This document shows, one piece after another, positions 51,906 through 61,827 of a stretch of 64,000 bases of DNA; position 1 is the first letter of the stretch, and each line of letters begins with the position of its first letter. This DNA comes from Bradyrhizobium viridifuturi (GTDB taxonomy: Bacteria > Pseudomonadota > Alphaproteobacteria > Rhizobiales > Xanthobacteraceae). The stretch is from NCBI RefSeq assembly GCF_001238275.1, contig NZ_LGTB01000012.1, positions 1-64,000 of the forward strand, in the 5' to 3' direction. Under the pieces are notes generated by a model. The model worked only from the letters and a program-made list of their open reading frames with translations. It was not told the origin of the DNA and did no database searches. Made by a program: the position numbers and the translations under genes.

Positions 51906-53132
51906 CTATTTCTTCACCAGCGGACAATCGCTGGCCTCGAGCGGCTTGGCGGCGTCTTCCGGCGAGATGGTGGCGATCAGCTTGTAATAGTCCCAGGGAT
52001 ATTTGGATTCCTCGGGCTTCTTCACTTCGAACAGATAGGCCGGGATGATGCGGCGGCCGTCGATCCGCAGCGGACCCTTGCCGAACAAGGGATCGTCGGT
52101 CGGGATCTCCTTCATCTTGGCAACGACCTTGGCGCCGTCATGCGGATTGCCGCCCATCGCGTCCAGCGCCTTCAGGTAATGCAGCACGCCGGCATAGACG
52201 CCGGCCACCGTCATCGAGGGCATCGAGCCCTTCGGCGAGACCTTCTGGAAGCGCTTCGACCAGGCGCGGGTCTGGTCGTTCATGTCCCAATAGAACGACT
52301 CGGTGAAGGTGAGGCCCTGCGCGATCTTGAGGCCCAGCGCGTGCACGTCGTTGACGAACAGCAGCAGCGCCGCGAGCTTCTGCCCGCCCGCGGTGATGCC
52401 GAATTCGGACGCCTGCTTGATCGCGTTGGTGGTGTCGCCGCCGGCATTGGCGAGGCCGATGATCTTGGCCTTGGACGCCTGCGCCTGCAGCAGGAACGAG
52501 GAGAAGTCGGCGGTGTTGAGCGGGTGCTTGACGCCGCCGAGCACCTTGCCGCCGTTGGCGGTGACAACCGCGGAGGTGTCGCGTTCCAGCGCATGGCCGA
52601 AGGCGTAGTCTGCGGTGAGGAAGAACCAGGTGTCGCCGCCCGCCTTGGTCAGCGCCTTGCCGGTGCCGTTGGCGAGCATGTAGGTGTCGAACGTGTAGGA
52701 GATCGTGTTGGCGTTGCAGGCCTTGCCGGTGAGATCGGCGGTCGCCGCGCCCGAATTGAGCACGATCGAGTTCTTCTCCTTGGCGAGGTTGCTCACCGCC
52801 AGCGCGACGCCGGAGTTCGGTGTGTCGGTGATGATGTCGACCTTCTCATTGTCGATCCAGTTGCGCGCGATGTTGACGCCGACGTCGGGCTTGTTCTGGT
52901 GGTCGCCGCTGACCACCTCGATCTTCCAGCCCTTGGCGCGCAGGCCGGAATCTTCCACCGCCATGTTGGCCGCAGCCACTGAATTGGGGCCGCCGATGTC
53001 GGCATAGAGGCCCGACATGTCGTTCAGCACGCCGATCTTGACGTTCTTGTCCTGCGCAAGGGCAGGGGTTGCAAGGCCGAGTGCAGCGCAAGCAAGAAGC
53101 ACGGCGTGGCGCCGTGCGAGCGTCGTCGTCAT
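51906..53132 (-). CDS. orphan ABC transporter substrate-binding protein (LivK-like)
   Basis: 408 aa. Signal RRHAVLLACAALGLATPALA. The body is closely similar to the liv-operon binding protein at 30970: DMSGLYADIGGPNSVAAANM, DTPNSGVALAVSNLAKEKNS, DTWFFLTADYAFGHALERDT, SKAKIIGLANAGGDTTNAIK. No ATPase or permease is adjacent. It either feeds the liv permease elsewhere in this window with another ligand or has lost its partners. Confidence 0.9.
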   Translation of the reverse strand: MTTTLARRHAVLLACAALGLATPALAQDKNVKIGVLNDMSGLYADIGGPNSVAAANMAVEDSGLRAKGWKIEVVSGDHQNKPDVGVNIARNWIDNEKVDIITDTPNSGVALAVSNLAKEKNSIVLNSGAATADLTGKACNANTISYTFDTYMLANGTGKALTKAGGDTWFFLTADYAFGHALERDTSAVVTANGGKVLGGVKHPLNTADFSSFLLQAQASKAKIIGLANAGGDTTNAIKQASEFGITAGGQKLAALLLFVNDVHALGLKIAQGLTFTESFYWDMNDQTRAWSKRFQKVSPKGSMPSMTVAGVYAGVLHYLKALDAMGGNPHDGAKVVAKMKEIPTDDPLFGKGPLRIDGRRIIPAYLFEVKKPEESKYPWDYYKLIATISPEDAAKPLEASDCPLVKK

Positions 53133-53283
53133 CAGACATTCCCTCCACTGTGATTTTTTCCGGACGGCCCTCTTGGGGAGCCTTGTGCCGGTCGTTCGGG
53201 TTCCCGCTTACCCTGTCCGGGTGGAGGCGGCAATCCGCATAAAGCCGGATGAGCTGCGTCGAAGCGTCATCCTTTGGTCATCT

Positions 53284-54420
53284 CTACTTCAGCGCGTCCG
53301 AGGTCAGCTTGAACTTCTGGACCCGCTTGCCCTCGACCTCGCCGGTGTAGACATTGCCCTTCTGATCGACCGCCATGACGTGGAGCAGGGCGAATTGCCC
53401 GGCATTGCGGCCGCTATGGCCGAAGGTGCCGACCACGCTGCCGTCGTCGCGCTTCAGCACGCGGATCTCGTTGTTGGCGCCGTCGGCGTTGAGCAGATAG
53501 GTCTGTTTCGGATCGGGCCACAGCGCGAGATCGAACACCGCGCCGTCGCCGCGGGTGTTCTTCTCGTAGAACCATTCCCGCACGAAGGTGCCGTTCTTCT
53601 GGAATACCTGGATGCGGTCCTGGCTGCGGTCGCAGACATAGACCAGCCCGTCATTGGCGATCTTGATGCAATGCACGGGATTGCCGAACTGCTCCTGCAC
53701 CGCGGCGCTCGGATCGTAAGGCGGCTGCTTGTCGTCGGTCGGCAGCTTGCCGTAGCCGCCCCAGTGCCGCTTGTAGGCGAGCGTGGTGGCGTCGAACACG
53801 ATGACGCGGCGGTTGCCGTAGCCGTCGGCGATGTAGAGCTCGTTGGCATCCTTGTCGATCGCCATTTCGGCGGGGCGGCCGAGCTGGGTGGTGTCGTTGC
53901 TGTTGGTGCGGGCTGCGATCTTGCCGATCTGGCCGAGATACTTGCCGTCGAGCGAGAACTTCAGGATTTCGCTGTCGTCATCGGCATTGCCGCCGATCCA
54001 GACGAAGCCGCGCTCGTCGACCTCGATGCCGTGCTCGCGGCCGACCCATTGATAGCCGTCACCGGGGCCGCCCCAGGCGCGCAGCAGATTGCCGTCGACG
54101 TCGAACTCCAGCACCGGCGGCGCGGCCACGCAGCATTTCGCGCGCGGCGGGGTCAGGCTCGCCGCCTTCTCGCCGTCGGTCAGCGAGCGCGGCCGGTGCA
54201 CCACCCAGATATGCCCCTGCCAGTCGACGGTGATGCCGCCGACCTGGCCGATGATCCAGTTGTTGGGCAGCTGCTTCGGCCAGGACGGATCGACCGCGAA
54301 GGTCGGGACCTCGCCGGCCCGGGCGGGCGCGGGCGGCATGAGAAGCGCTGATGATGCGATGCCGGCGGAGAGAAACAATCCAGTGAGAATGGAGTGCGCG
54401 CGATTGAACGTCGGCGTCAT
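53284..54420 (-). CDS. exported NHL-repeat beta-propeller protein
   Basis: 378 aa. Signal peptide ending PAPARAG. The mature part has NHL-like blades: GGITVDWQGHIWVVHRPRSL, GIEVDERGFVWIGGN, MAIDKDANELYIADGYGNRR, LVYVCDRSQDRIQVFQKNGT and HVMAVDQKGNVYTGEVEGKR. Such six-bladed propellers bind ligands or act as peptidyl-glycine-lyase-like or lactonase-like enzymes. No catalytic set was assigned. Start ATG 54420 chosen at the signal peptide. Confidence 0.85.
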   Translation of the reverse strand: MTPTFNRAHSILTGLFLSAGIASSALLMPPAPARAGEVPTFAVDPSWPKQLPNNWIIGQVGGITVDWQGHIWVVHRPRSLTDGEKAASLTPPRAKCCVAAPPVLEFDVDGNLLRAWGGPGDGYQWVGREHGIEVDERGFVWIGGNADDDSEILKFSLDGKYLGQIGKIAARTNSNDTTQLGRPAEMAIDKDANELYIADGYGNRRVIVFDATTLAYKRHWGGYGKLPTDDKQPPYDPSAAVQEQFGNPVHCIKIANDGLVYVCDRSQDRIQVFQKNGTFVREWFYEKNTRGDGAVFDLALWPDPKQTYLLNADGANNEIRVLKRDDGSVVGTFGHSGRNAGQFALLHVMAVDQKGNVYTGEVEGKRVQKFKLTSDALK

Positions 54421-54504
54421 GATGCCTCCCGAGATTTTTCTTGGCGGTCGTCCCGCTGGGGGGGCAGTCAATCGTGAGGCGGGGGGCGAGTCAACGGGGA
54501 CAAC

Positions 54505-54590
54505 CGTCATCGCGAGCGCAGCGAAGCAATCCATCCTTCCGCGGATGCGGGCGCGTGGATTGCTTCGTCGCTTCGCTCCTCGCAATGACG
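54505..54590. repeat. dispersed palindromic repeat family E, copy 2
   Basis: CGTCATCGCGAGCGCAGCGA and TCGCTCCTCGCAATGACG around CAATCCATCC and GGATTGCTTCGTCG, homologous to 51803-51888. It is placed between the SDR stop and the NHL-protein start, two genes in the same direction, so it likely insulates them. Confidence 0.75.
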
Positions 54591-54605
54591 GCGGAGGGAT
54601 TGCCG

Positions 54606-55346
54606 TCAGAGCGGCGGCTGGAAAGTCCGCAGCGTGCGCGCCTTGTAGTCGTAGAGCTTGCCGGTTTCGGTCCACTCGGGCGCACACATCGGCACGATGA
54701 ATTCGGCCGCCATGTCGGGCGTATCCAGCGTCATCGGGTCTTCGCCGGGAAACACCTGCGCGCGCATCCGGGTGCGGATCGGGCCGGGGCTGAACAGATT
54801 GACGCGCAGCGGTGTGTTGGCGGTCTCGTTGGCCCAGGAGCGCACCAGTGCGTCCAGCGCGGCCTTCGAGGCGGCATAGGGGCCGAGATAGGCGCTGGCC
54901 TTGTGCGCCACGCCCGAGGTCACGAACACCGCACGGCCGGCGTCGGACTGGCGCAGCAGCGGGTCCATGCAACGGATCAGCTGGAAGTTGGCGGTGACGT
55001 TGATCGCCATCACGTCGTTCCACGGCTTCAGCTCGATATGGCCGAGCGGCGAGGACGGGCCGGCGGTGCCGGCATTGCCGACGAGGATGTCGAGCTTGCT
55101 GTGGCGCTCATGCAGCGCGAGCCCGAGCCGCGCGATGCCCTCGTAATCGGTCAGTGAGAGCGGCACCAGCGTGGCGCTGCCGCCGTGCTTGCGGATCTCG
55201 TCGTCGAGCTCTTCCAGCCCGCCCTGCGTGCGCGCCACCGCGACGACATGCGCGCCGGCTTTTGCAAGGGCGACTGATGTCGCGTAGCCGATGCCGCGCG
55301 AGGCGCCGGTCACGAGGGCGATACGGGAGGCGAGGGGTTTTGTCAT
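54606..55346 (-). CDS. SDR family NAD(P)-dependent oxidoreductase
   Basis: 246 aa classical SDR. TGASRGIGYA near residue 14, NAG in LVGNAGTAGP, catalytic Ser in FVTSGVAHKA, and YAASK with the Tyr-Lys pair near 158. C-terminal VNLFSPGPIRTRMRAQ. Unlike the SDR at 12286 this one has a complete catalytic set. Substrate unknown. Confidence 0.9.
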   Translation of the reverse strand: MTKPLASRIALVTGASRGIGYATSVALAKAGAHVVAVARTQGGLEELDDEIRKHGGSATLVPLSLTDYEGIARLGLALHERHSKLDILVGNAGTAGPSSPLGHIELKPWNDVMAINVTANFQLIRCMDPLLRQSDAGRAVFVTSGVAHKASAYLGPYAASKAALDALVRSWANETANTPLRVNLFSPGPIRTRMRAQVFPGEDPMTLDTPDMAAEFIVPMCAPEWTETGKLYDYKARTLRTFQPPL

Positions 55347-55435
55347 GTCTGTCTGTCCGCGTCTTTGCCGGGGGTATTACAGACAGAAATGGCCGGGACA
55401 AGCCCGGCCATGATGAATTCCTGCACTACCGAAGC

Positions 55436-55579
55436 TCACAAACTGCCGCCTTGGTCCATATTGGCGCTGTTGGTCCCGTTGCCCGAATTGTCGGGTGTCA
55501 CCTTCATGCCCTGGCGGAAGGCAAATACGATGAAGCCAACCAGCAGCACCCCATAGAGAATGCCGATGATTGGCTGCAT
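55436..55579 (-). CDS. 47-aa single-span membrane protein
   Basis: MQPIIGILYGVLLVGFIVFA is one transmembrane helix, followed by FRQGMKVTPDNSGNGTNSAN and a polar end. It starts 12 bases after the restored purF stop, with GGAACGAGG before the ATG. It overlaps nothing once the purF frameshift is accepted, and may be the last gene of the purF transcript. Function unknown. Confidence 0.6.
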   Translation of the reverse strand: MQPIIGILYGVLLVGFIVFAFRQGMKVTPDNSGNGTNSANMDQGGSL

Positions 55580-55591
55580 GGCCTCGTTCCG

Positions 55592-57141
55592 TCAGCTCGC
55601 CTCCGCCAGCAGCGAGAGCTGGCGCGGCGCGGGCTCGGTCTCGCTCTGGTCGGTGAGGTGGGTCGGATAGCGCCGGTGAAGCAGTGGTCGGCGAATTTCG
55701 GGCTGGCGGGATCGCGGCCCTCATAGCCCATCGCGCGGTACATGCCGTCGATCGACAGGAAGGCGAGCGAGTCGGCGCCGATGATGTCGCGCATCTCCTC
55801 GAGCGAATGGGTTGCGGCCAGCAGACCGCCGCGATCGGGCAGGTCGATGCCGTAATAGTCGGGATAGAGGATCGGCGGCGAGGCGAGGCGGAAATGCACC
55901 TCGCGGGCGCCGGCGTCGCGCATCATGCGCACGATCTTCTTCGAGGTGGTGCCGCGCACCAGGCTGTCGTCGATCAGGATGATGCGCTTGCCCTCGATCG
56001 CGGCGCGGTTGGCCGAATGCTTCATGCGCACGCCGAGCTCGCGCACGGTCTGGGTCGGCTGGATGAAGGTGCGGCCGACATAGTGGTTGCGGATGATGCC
56101 GAGCTCGAACGGCACGCCGGAATACTGGCTGTAGCCGACCGCGGCGGGCACGCCGGAATCCGGCACCGGCACCACGACGTCGACCTCGGGATGGCTCTCG
56201 CGCGCGAGCTGCGCGCCGAAGGCCTTGCGCACGTCATAGACCGAGCGGCCGCCGACGATCGAATCCGGCCGCGCGAAATAGATGTACTCGAAGATGCAGG
56301 GCCGCGCCGGCTTCGGCGGGAACGGCTTGTGGCTGTGCGCGCCCTTCTCGTCGAACACGATGATCTCGCCGGGCTCGATGTCGCGGACATATTTGGCGCC
56401 GATCATGTCGAGCGCGCAGGTCTCCGAGGTCAGGATCGGATGGCCGTCGAGATCGCCGAGCACCAGGGGGCGGATGCCGAGCGGATCGCGTGCGCCGACC
56501 AGCTTCTTGTTGGTCATTGCGACCAGCGCATAGGCGCCCTCGATGGTGCGCAGCGCTTCGATGAAACGGTCGATGAAACGGGTGCGCTTCGACTGCGCGA
56601 CGAGATGCAGGATCACCTCGGTGTCGGTGGTCGACTGCATCATGGCGCCGCCCTTGACCAGCTCGCGGCGCAGGGTCAGGCCGTTGGTCAAATTGCCGTT
56701 GTGGCCGACCGCGAAGCCGCCGGCGCTGAGCTCGGCGAACAGCGGCTGCACGTTGCGCAGGATGGTGCCGCCGGTCGTGGAGTAGCGGACATGGCCGACC
56801 GCGGCGTTGCCGGGCAGGCGGTCGATCACCTCGCGGCGGGAGAAGGCGTCGCCGACCAGGCCGAGGCGGCGTTCACTGTGGAAGCGGCCACCGTCGAAGG
56901 AGACGATGCCGGCGGCTTCCTGGCCGCGGTGCTGCAAGGCGTGCAGGCCGAGCGCGGTGATCGCGGCGGCCTCGGAGTGGCCGAAGATGCCGAACACGCC
57001 GCATTCCTCGCGAAGCGTGTCGCCATCCAGGTCGGGGTGGTACCGGAGATCGTCTTCCCGGAGATGTTCCTGCAATTCCGTCGGGCCGAGGTCGAGATCC
57101 AGTTGGTCGGCGTGATCGGAAGGGGTTTGCATCTCGTTCAT
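55592..57141 (-). CDS. purF: amidophosphoribosyltransferase PurF (C-terminal frameshift)
   Basis: First step of de novo purine synthesis (PRPP plus glutamine to phosphoribosylamine). A 46-residue propeptide precedes the catalytic Cys47 in REECGVFGIFG. The glutaminase core (HVRYSTTG, HNGNLTN) and the PRPP loop IILIDDSLVRGTTS are intact. One missing base near 55670 shifts the frame after HCFTGA. Restoring it gives YPTHLTDQSETEPAPRQLSL and a stop at 55592. The gene is normally essential without added purines, so a sequencing error is likely. Confidence 0.95.
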
Positions 57142-57166
57142 CGCCTCTCGTAAGGGCCCAAACAGT

Positions 57167-57802
57167 TTATCGGCCCGCGGGTTTCTCGATCAGCTTTTTC
57201 AAGCTGTCACGCGCAGGTTTGCTATAGCCATCACCCGACGCCGGCGTCGCCTGATCGTTGGTATCAGCCGCAGAATCGTCGTCTGGCTTATTCTTCTTGA
57301 ACTTCTTTAAGATGGTGTTCTCGGGGTCGTCAGGCAAGAGCGACATCAGCCAATCCCCGGTTCCCTGCAGCACCACCCGGGACTTCGCGCCGGTCACCCA
57401 ATCGGGCCGCTGCTTGTCCGGAACCAGCCAGGTGAAGAACATGAACGCCACGACCACGATCAGCAGGCCGCGGGCGAGCCCGAACAGGAAGCCGAGGGTG
57501 CGGTCGAGCGCGCCGATCCGGGAATCCAGGATCATGTCCGAGATCCGCACCGTGATCACCGAGACCACGATCAGCGTGCCGATGAAGGTGCCGGCGACCA
57601 CGACCACGGCCGCGACCGTGTCGTTATTGAAGTAAGTTTTGGCGGTCGGCAGCAGCTTGGAGAAAGCATACAGCGTGACCAGCGCGGCGGCGCCCCAGGC
57701 CGCGATCGACAGGATCTCGCGCATGAAGCCGCGCACCATGGCAAGCAGGCCCGAAATCAGCATCACGCCGAGCAGGACGAGATCGAGGATCGTTATGGGC
57801 AT
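57167..57802 (-). CDS. cvpA: CvpA family membrane protein
   Basis: 211 aa. Four hydrophobic helices with TILDLVLLGVMLISGLLAMV, RGFMREILSIAAWGAAALVT and RIGALDRTLGFLFGLARGLL, the CvpA pattern. The C-terminal tail is charged and Asp/Lys-rich. It precedes purF by 25 bases on the same strand, the same order as the E. coli cvpA-purF operon. It is linked to envelope integrity and colicin V export. Confidence 0.93.
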   Translation of the reverse strand: MPITILDLVLLGVMLISGLLAMVRGFMREILSIAAWGAAALVTLYAFSKLLPTAKTYFNNDTVAAVVVVAGTFIGTLIVVSVITVRISDMILDSRIGALDRTLGFLFGLARGLLIVVVAFMFFTWLVPDKQRPDWVTGAKSRVVLQGTGDWLMSLLPDDPENTILKKFKKNKPDDDSAADTNDQATPASGDGYSKPARDSLKKLIEKPAGR

Positions 57803-57988
57803 CGGCTGGTCAGGTCCGCTGGTACGTTTCGGTACGCTGTTAAGGGCTTACGTCGTTAAGGCTCTCGCGAATCGGCGTCTCGGTGCCGTCCTAACTGAGG
57901 CGCATCAGGGGCATCCGGCAAGGCCGGAGCGCCACCTGTCCCGCGCGGCGGATGTATAGCGGCGGGGGGCTGTTACGTCACGCCTGCA

Positions 57989-59470
57989 TTAGCTCGTCTC
58001 GCGACGGAATCGGGCCGGTGTGGCATTTTTCTCAGCCGCATCAGTGCCCCCGGAGCCGCTTTGGTCGTTCCTCGGCGCAACCCGGCCGCCTCTGGGCGTG
58101 CCGCGCGCCGCAATTTCCGCGACCAGCGTGGTCAGATTGCCGACGCTGTTGAACGAGAGCCCCATATCGCCACCCGGTTCGCCGCGGGCCGATTCGGGCA
58201 GGATGGCGCGGCCGAAGCCGAGCTTGAGCGCCTCCTTGAGCCGGGCCGGGGTCTGCGCGACGGGGCGGATCGCACCCGACAGCGAAATCTCGCCGAAATA
58301 GACCGCATCCGTCGGCAAGGGCGCATTCACCAGCGAGGACACCAGTGCGGCGGCCGCGGCGAGGTCCGCGGCCGGCTCCTGAATGCGCAGCCCGCCGGCG
58401 ACGTTGAGATAGACGTCATGTCCGGACAATTTGACGCCGCAATGCGCCTCGAGCACCGCCAGCACCATCGACAGCCGGCTCGGGTCCCAGCCCACCACGG
58501 CGCGGCGCGGCGTGCCGAGCGAGGTCGGCGCCACCAGCGCCTGCAATTCGACCAGCACCGGGCGGGTGCCCTCGATGCCGGCGAACACGGCCGTGCCGGG
58601 GCTGCCGAGCTCGCGTTCGCTGAGGAACAATTCGGAGGGGTTGGTGACCTCGCGCAGGCCGAGCCCGGTCATCTCGAACACGCCGATCTCGTCGGTGGCG
58701 CCAAAACGGTTCTTCACCGAGCGGAGGATGCGGAACTGCTGCGAGCCTTCGCCCTCGAACGACAGCACCGCATCGACCATGTGCTCGACCACGCGGGGGC
58801 CGGCGATCTGGCCATCTTTTGTGACATGGCCGACCAGGATGATCGCGGCCCCGGTCTTCTTGGCGAAACGAATGAGGGCCTGCGCCGAGGCGCGGACCTG
58901 GGTCACCGTGCCGGGCGCGGATTCCACCGTGTCGGTCCACATGGTCTGGATCGAATCGATCACGATCAGGCGCGGCACCGCGCCTTCGGACAGCGTCGAG
59001 ACGATGTCCTCGACCGAGGTCTCGGACGCCAGCTGCACCGGCGCATCGGCGAGCCCGAGCCGCTCGGCGCGCAGCCGCACTTGCGCCACCGCCTCTTCGC
59101 CGGAGATATAGACCGCGCGGTGGCCGGCGCGCGCCATCATGGAGGTGGCCTGCGTGAGCAGCGTCGATTTGCCGATGCCGGGATCGCCGCCGACCAGCAG
59201 CACCGAGCCGCGGACGAAGCCGCCGCCGGTGACGCGGTCGAGCTCGGTCATGCCGGACGACAGCCGCGGCGCGTCCTGGGTCTTGCCGGACAGCGATTCC
59301 AGCGCGAACGTCCGTCCCTTGCGCTTGCTGCGGATCGAGACCGGCACCGAGCCCGTGGTGTCTTCCTCGGCCAGCGTGTTCCACTCGCCGCAGGAGTCGC
59401 ATTTGCCCTGCCAGCGATTATACGCCGCGCCGCAGTTCTGGCAGACGAAGGAGAGGGTGGATTTGGCCAT
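57989..59470 (-). CDS. radA: DNA repair protein RadA
   Basis: 493 aa. Zinc finger Cys at 10, 13, 24 and 27 (FVCQNCGA...GKCDSCGEW). RecA-like core with Walker A GGDPGIGKST and the RadA-specific KNRFG motif, and a C-terminal Lon-protease-like domain (VYFGEISLSGAIRPVAQ). It processes recombination branches. ATG 59470 used, at the zinc finger start. The tail after residue 470 is Pro/Arg-rich and unconserved. Confidence 0.95.
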   Translation of the reverse strand: MAKSTLSFVCQNCGAAYNRWQGKCDSCGEWNTLAEEDTTGSVPVSIRSKRKGRTFALESLSGKTQDAPRLSSGMTELDRVTGGGFVRGSVLLVGGDPGIGKSTLLTQATSMMARAGHRAVYISGEEAVAQVRLRAERLGLADAPVQLASETSVEDIVSTLSEGAVPRLIVIDSIQTMWTDTVESAPGTVTQVRASAQALIRFAKKTGAAIILVGHVTKDGQIAGPRVVEHMVDAVLSFEGEGSQQFRILRSVKNRFGATDEIGVFEMTGLGLREVTNPSELFLSERELGSPGTAVFAGIEGTRPVLVELQALVAPTSLGTPRRAVVGWDPSRLSMVLAVLEAHCGVKLSGHDVYLNVAGGLRIQEPAADLAAAAALVSSLVNAPLPTDAVYFGEISLSGAIRPVAQTPARLKEALKLGFGRAILPESARGEPGGDMGLSFNSVGNLTTLVAEIAARGTPRGGRVAPRNDQSGSGGTDAAEKNATPARFRRETS

Positions 59471-59548
59471 GGAGCAGATGAGTCGCGTGGTCGACGATGC
59501 ACGGCTGCTTAGCACGGAAAGCCTGATGCGAGCGACATGCTCGATGGA

Positions 59549-60220
59549 TCACCCAGCCATCCGGAAGAAATGCCGGGCGATCTGCTCCACTTCGCGCCAC
59601 GAGGTCGCCAGATGTACCGCGCCTGCGTTGCGCAGGACTTCGTCGTGCCCGTCGCGGATGTGGCTCGCGGCGCACAGGCCGATCGCGGTCATGCCGGCCG
59701 CTACCGCTCCCCTGATGCCGCCGGCGCTGTCCTCGATGACGAGGCACGCACTGGGCTTTGCGCCGAGCTGCTCGGCGGCAAGCAGGAAGATATCGGGATG
59801 CGGTTTGCCGCGCGCGACCATGTCGGCGCTGAAGACGCGGCCGTCGAATTCCGCTTCCAGTCCAAGCACCGAGAGGCACAATTGCAGGCGCTCCATCGAG
59901 CTGGACGAGGCGATGCAGCGCGGGATGTCGGAGAATTTCCGGATGAAGTCGGTGGCGCCGCTGACCTCCTTGAGGTCAGAGCGAAGCCGGTCCAGCGTGG
60001 CGCGGCTGAACGCGCTCAGGAAATCGGCCGGCACCGGTCTTCCGATCGCGGCTTCGATCTCGGCGACGACGTCGGCCCATCGTTTGCCCGAATAGCGACC
60101 GAGTGCCTGATCGAGCGTGGTTGGTTGTCCGAGGTCACTGACGGTCTGCGCAAGTACAGCGTTGGCGATGGCCTCGCTGTCGGCGATCACACCGTCGAAG
60201 TCGAAGATCAATGCGCCCAC
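59549..60220 (-). CDS. HAD family hydrolase
   Basis: 223 aa. Motif I DFDGVIADSE has both catalytic Asp residues, motif II ASSSS, the motif III Lys in ARGKPHPDIF, and motif IV IEDSAGGIRGA. The cap is helical (subfamily IA), as in phosphoglycolate phosphatase and beta-phosphoglucomutase. Substrate unassigned. It lies 78 bases upstream of radA on the same strand. Confidence 0.9.
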   Translation of the reverse strand: MGALIFDFDGVIADSEAIANAVLAQTVSDLGQPTTLDQALGRYSGKRWADVVAEIEAAIGRPVPADFLSAFSRATLDRLRSDLKEVSGATDFIRKFSDIPRCIASSSSMERLQLCLSVLGLEAEFDGRVFSADMVARGKPHPDIFLLAAEQLGAKPSACLVIEDSAGGIRGAVAAGMTAIGLCAASHIRDGHDEVLRNAGAVHLATSWREVEQIARHFFRMAG

Positions 60221-60317
60221 GCGCAGCCCCCAAAGCAGACGACGCCGTCCTAGCAGAACCGGGCCACCATGCGTGCAACACGTTCTGTTGCAGACTATCT
60301 CAGCGCCGCGCGCCGAA

Positions 60318-60923
60318 TCAGCGGGAGAAGACCCGTGTTCCGGCCGGCCATCGCGGCCGCTCGCTCACCGGGCTTGCGCCGATCTCCCACCCGACACCGC
60401 CCCAGAGCACGTCGACGGCACCAAGCTCTCCCGCGACATCGCGGACGTAAAACACATTCGGCTTGGCGCTGATCTCGAGGGAGCCGCCGCTGCCGTTCGG
60501 CTGTTGCTGCAACATGCACCAGACGTCGGCCAGCCGGCTCTCGTGGCTCTGGCCCAGTCTGGCCAGGATCTCGTTGTCGCTCGAGGCTGCGTTCATGACG
60601 AAGGTTTGCAACGATGCGCCGCCGACATCGTCCTCGACCTTGTTCGCGAAGCGCTTTGCGAATGTCGCGCCCAGCCAGGAGATCTTCACCGAAGCGCTCG
60701 ACGCAACGTCTTCCTTGAAATGCTCTTTCGCGATGAATTTTTCGACGTGCGGGATCGCCGAGGTCGACGATGGATCGGACGGTTCCGTGGCTTTCGGCTG
60801 CAGGGAACATGCGACGCGGCCGGCGGCGGCAGCCGATTGGGGTTTCGTATCGTCCGCGGCGACGCCAAAACCTTGTGCTGCCAGAAGGAAGATCAGCGAC
60901 AGGGTAAGGCTTGGCTGACGCAT
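60318..60923 (-). CDS. secreted hypothetical protein
   Basis: 201 aa. Signal peptide MRQPSLTLSLIFLLAAQGFG, cut near GVAA. Then an Ala/Ser-rich linker, VEKFIAKEHFKEDVASSASV, and WLGATFAKRFANKVEDDVGG. I could not place it in a family. It has two Cys in the mature part and may be periplasmic. It is followed by the HAD gene in the same direction. Confidence 0.6.
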   Translation of the reverse strand: MRQPSLTLSLIFLLAAQGFGVAADDTKPQSAAAAGRVACSLQPKATEPSDPSSTSAIPHVEKFIAKEHFKEDVASSASVKISWLGATFAKRFANKVEDDVGGASLQTFVMNAASSDNEILARLGQSHESRLADVWCMLQQQPNGSGGSLEISAKPNVFYVRDVAGELGAVDVLWGGVGWEIGASPVSERPRWPAGTRVFSR

Positions 60924-61134
60924 CTTGTTGTCCCTGTCTCCGCTGTGTTCGCGGAGACAAGGTAAACCACACCTTGTAGATGTAAATTAAAGATCGTGTT
61001 TCTGGTTAAGGATAAAAAGTAAGTTCAACTAAAACGAGAATTTGAATCAAATGCTCTCCGGCGCGTGGAACCCGAATGTTGCTCTCGGCCGCTGCGTCCA
61101 AAGCGCGATGAGATCGTGCTTTGGACTCTTCTCT

Positions 61135-61184
61135 GAGCATGATCTTTCGGAAAGCCGCTTCGCACTTTTCCGGATCATGCTCTA
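61135..61184. repeat. dispersed repeat family B, copy 2 (RIME-like)
   Basis: GAGCATGATCTTTCGGAAAG and CACTTTTCCGGATCATGCTC; this is the reverse complement of the element at 43530. It covers the stop codon of the small gene starting at 61469, so the C terminus of that protein may be set by the repeat. Confidence 0.75.
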
Positions 61185-61469
61185 GGCGCGGATGTCTCGC
61201 GCGGACAGCAGCAGCTGCGGATTCCCGCGCAGCACCGAACCCGTCGGCAAAGCCCGGCAGCATCTTGCCTGCGCGCGCAGCGGATCGCTCCAGCTCCAGC
61301 GAACACGCCACGACGGATTGTTCGCGTAGGCTGGAATGCGCCAGACCCAGATCGTTTCGTAGACGCTGTCTCCGAACTGCTCGACGTCGGGCTTCGCTGT
61401 CGGCCACAAGGCCGAGCCGGCAACAGCGAGCGTTACGGTCACCGCAGTCGTGATCATCATCTTGCGCAT
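61182..61469 (-). CDS. small exported hypothetical protein
   Basis: 95 aa. MRKMMITTAVTVTLAVAGSA looks like a signal peptide, followed by PTAKPDVEQFGDSVYETIWV and a Trp/Arg-rich part (NNPSWRVRWSWSDPLRAQAR). No family recognised. The reading frame ends inside repeat family B, which may have truncated or extended it. Coding is plausible rather than certain. Confidence 0.45.
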   Translation of the reverse strand: MRKMMITTAVTVTLAVAGSALWPTAKPDVEQFGDSVYETIWVWRIPAYANNPSWRVRWSWSDPLRAQARCCRALPTGSVLRGNPQLLLSARDIRA

Positions 61470-61827
61470 CGCGCGTCTGCCTTTCTCGCCTGTCGGGGTT
61501 CCGACAAGCCGCTAGTCCCAATGCTTCGACTTGCGATCCCGAATCCATCAGGCCGACATCAGACGCTGAGGTGCGCGCGCGATTGCGCACCATGTGCTGC
61601 CTGACTCCTGGGGATTCGCATCCGGGTCGTCGATCAATCCCGTGATGCCTGCTAGAGCAAAGTGCTTGTCCGCAAACGATCGAGTGCAAGTAATGAGATC
61701 GTCATAAACGCAGTCGCCGGATGGAGGCAATCCGGATAACACCGGGAGCCAGGCGCTCGGCAGGGCTCTTTCGGAGTACAACGTCCAGGCGCGTCGACCC
61801 CCGTAAAATCACGACATCGCCGCGAGC
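61470..61827. other. intergenic region without recognised genes
   Basis: About 360 bases. Several short frames exist on both strands, but none has a ribosome site, conserved motif or consistent codon use. No strong inverted repeat or promoter was recognised. Confidence 0.4.
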
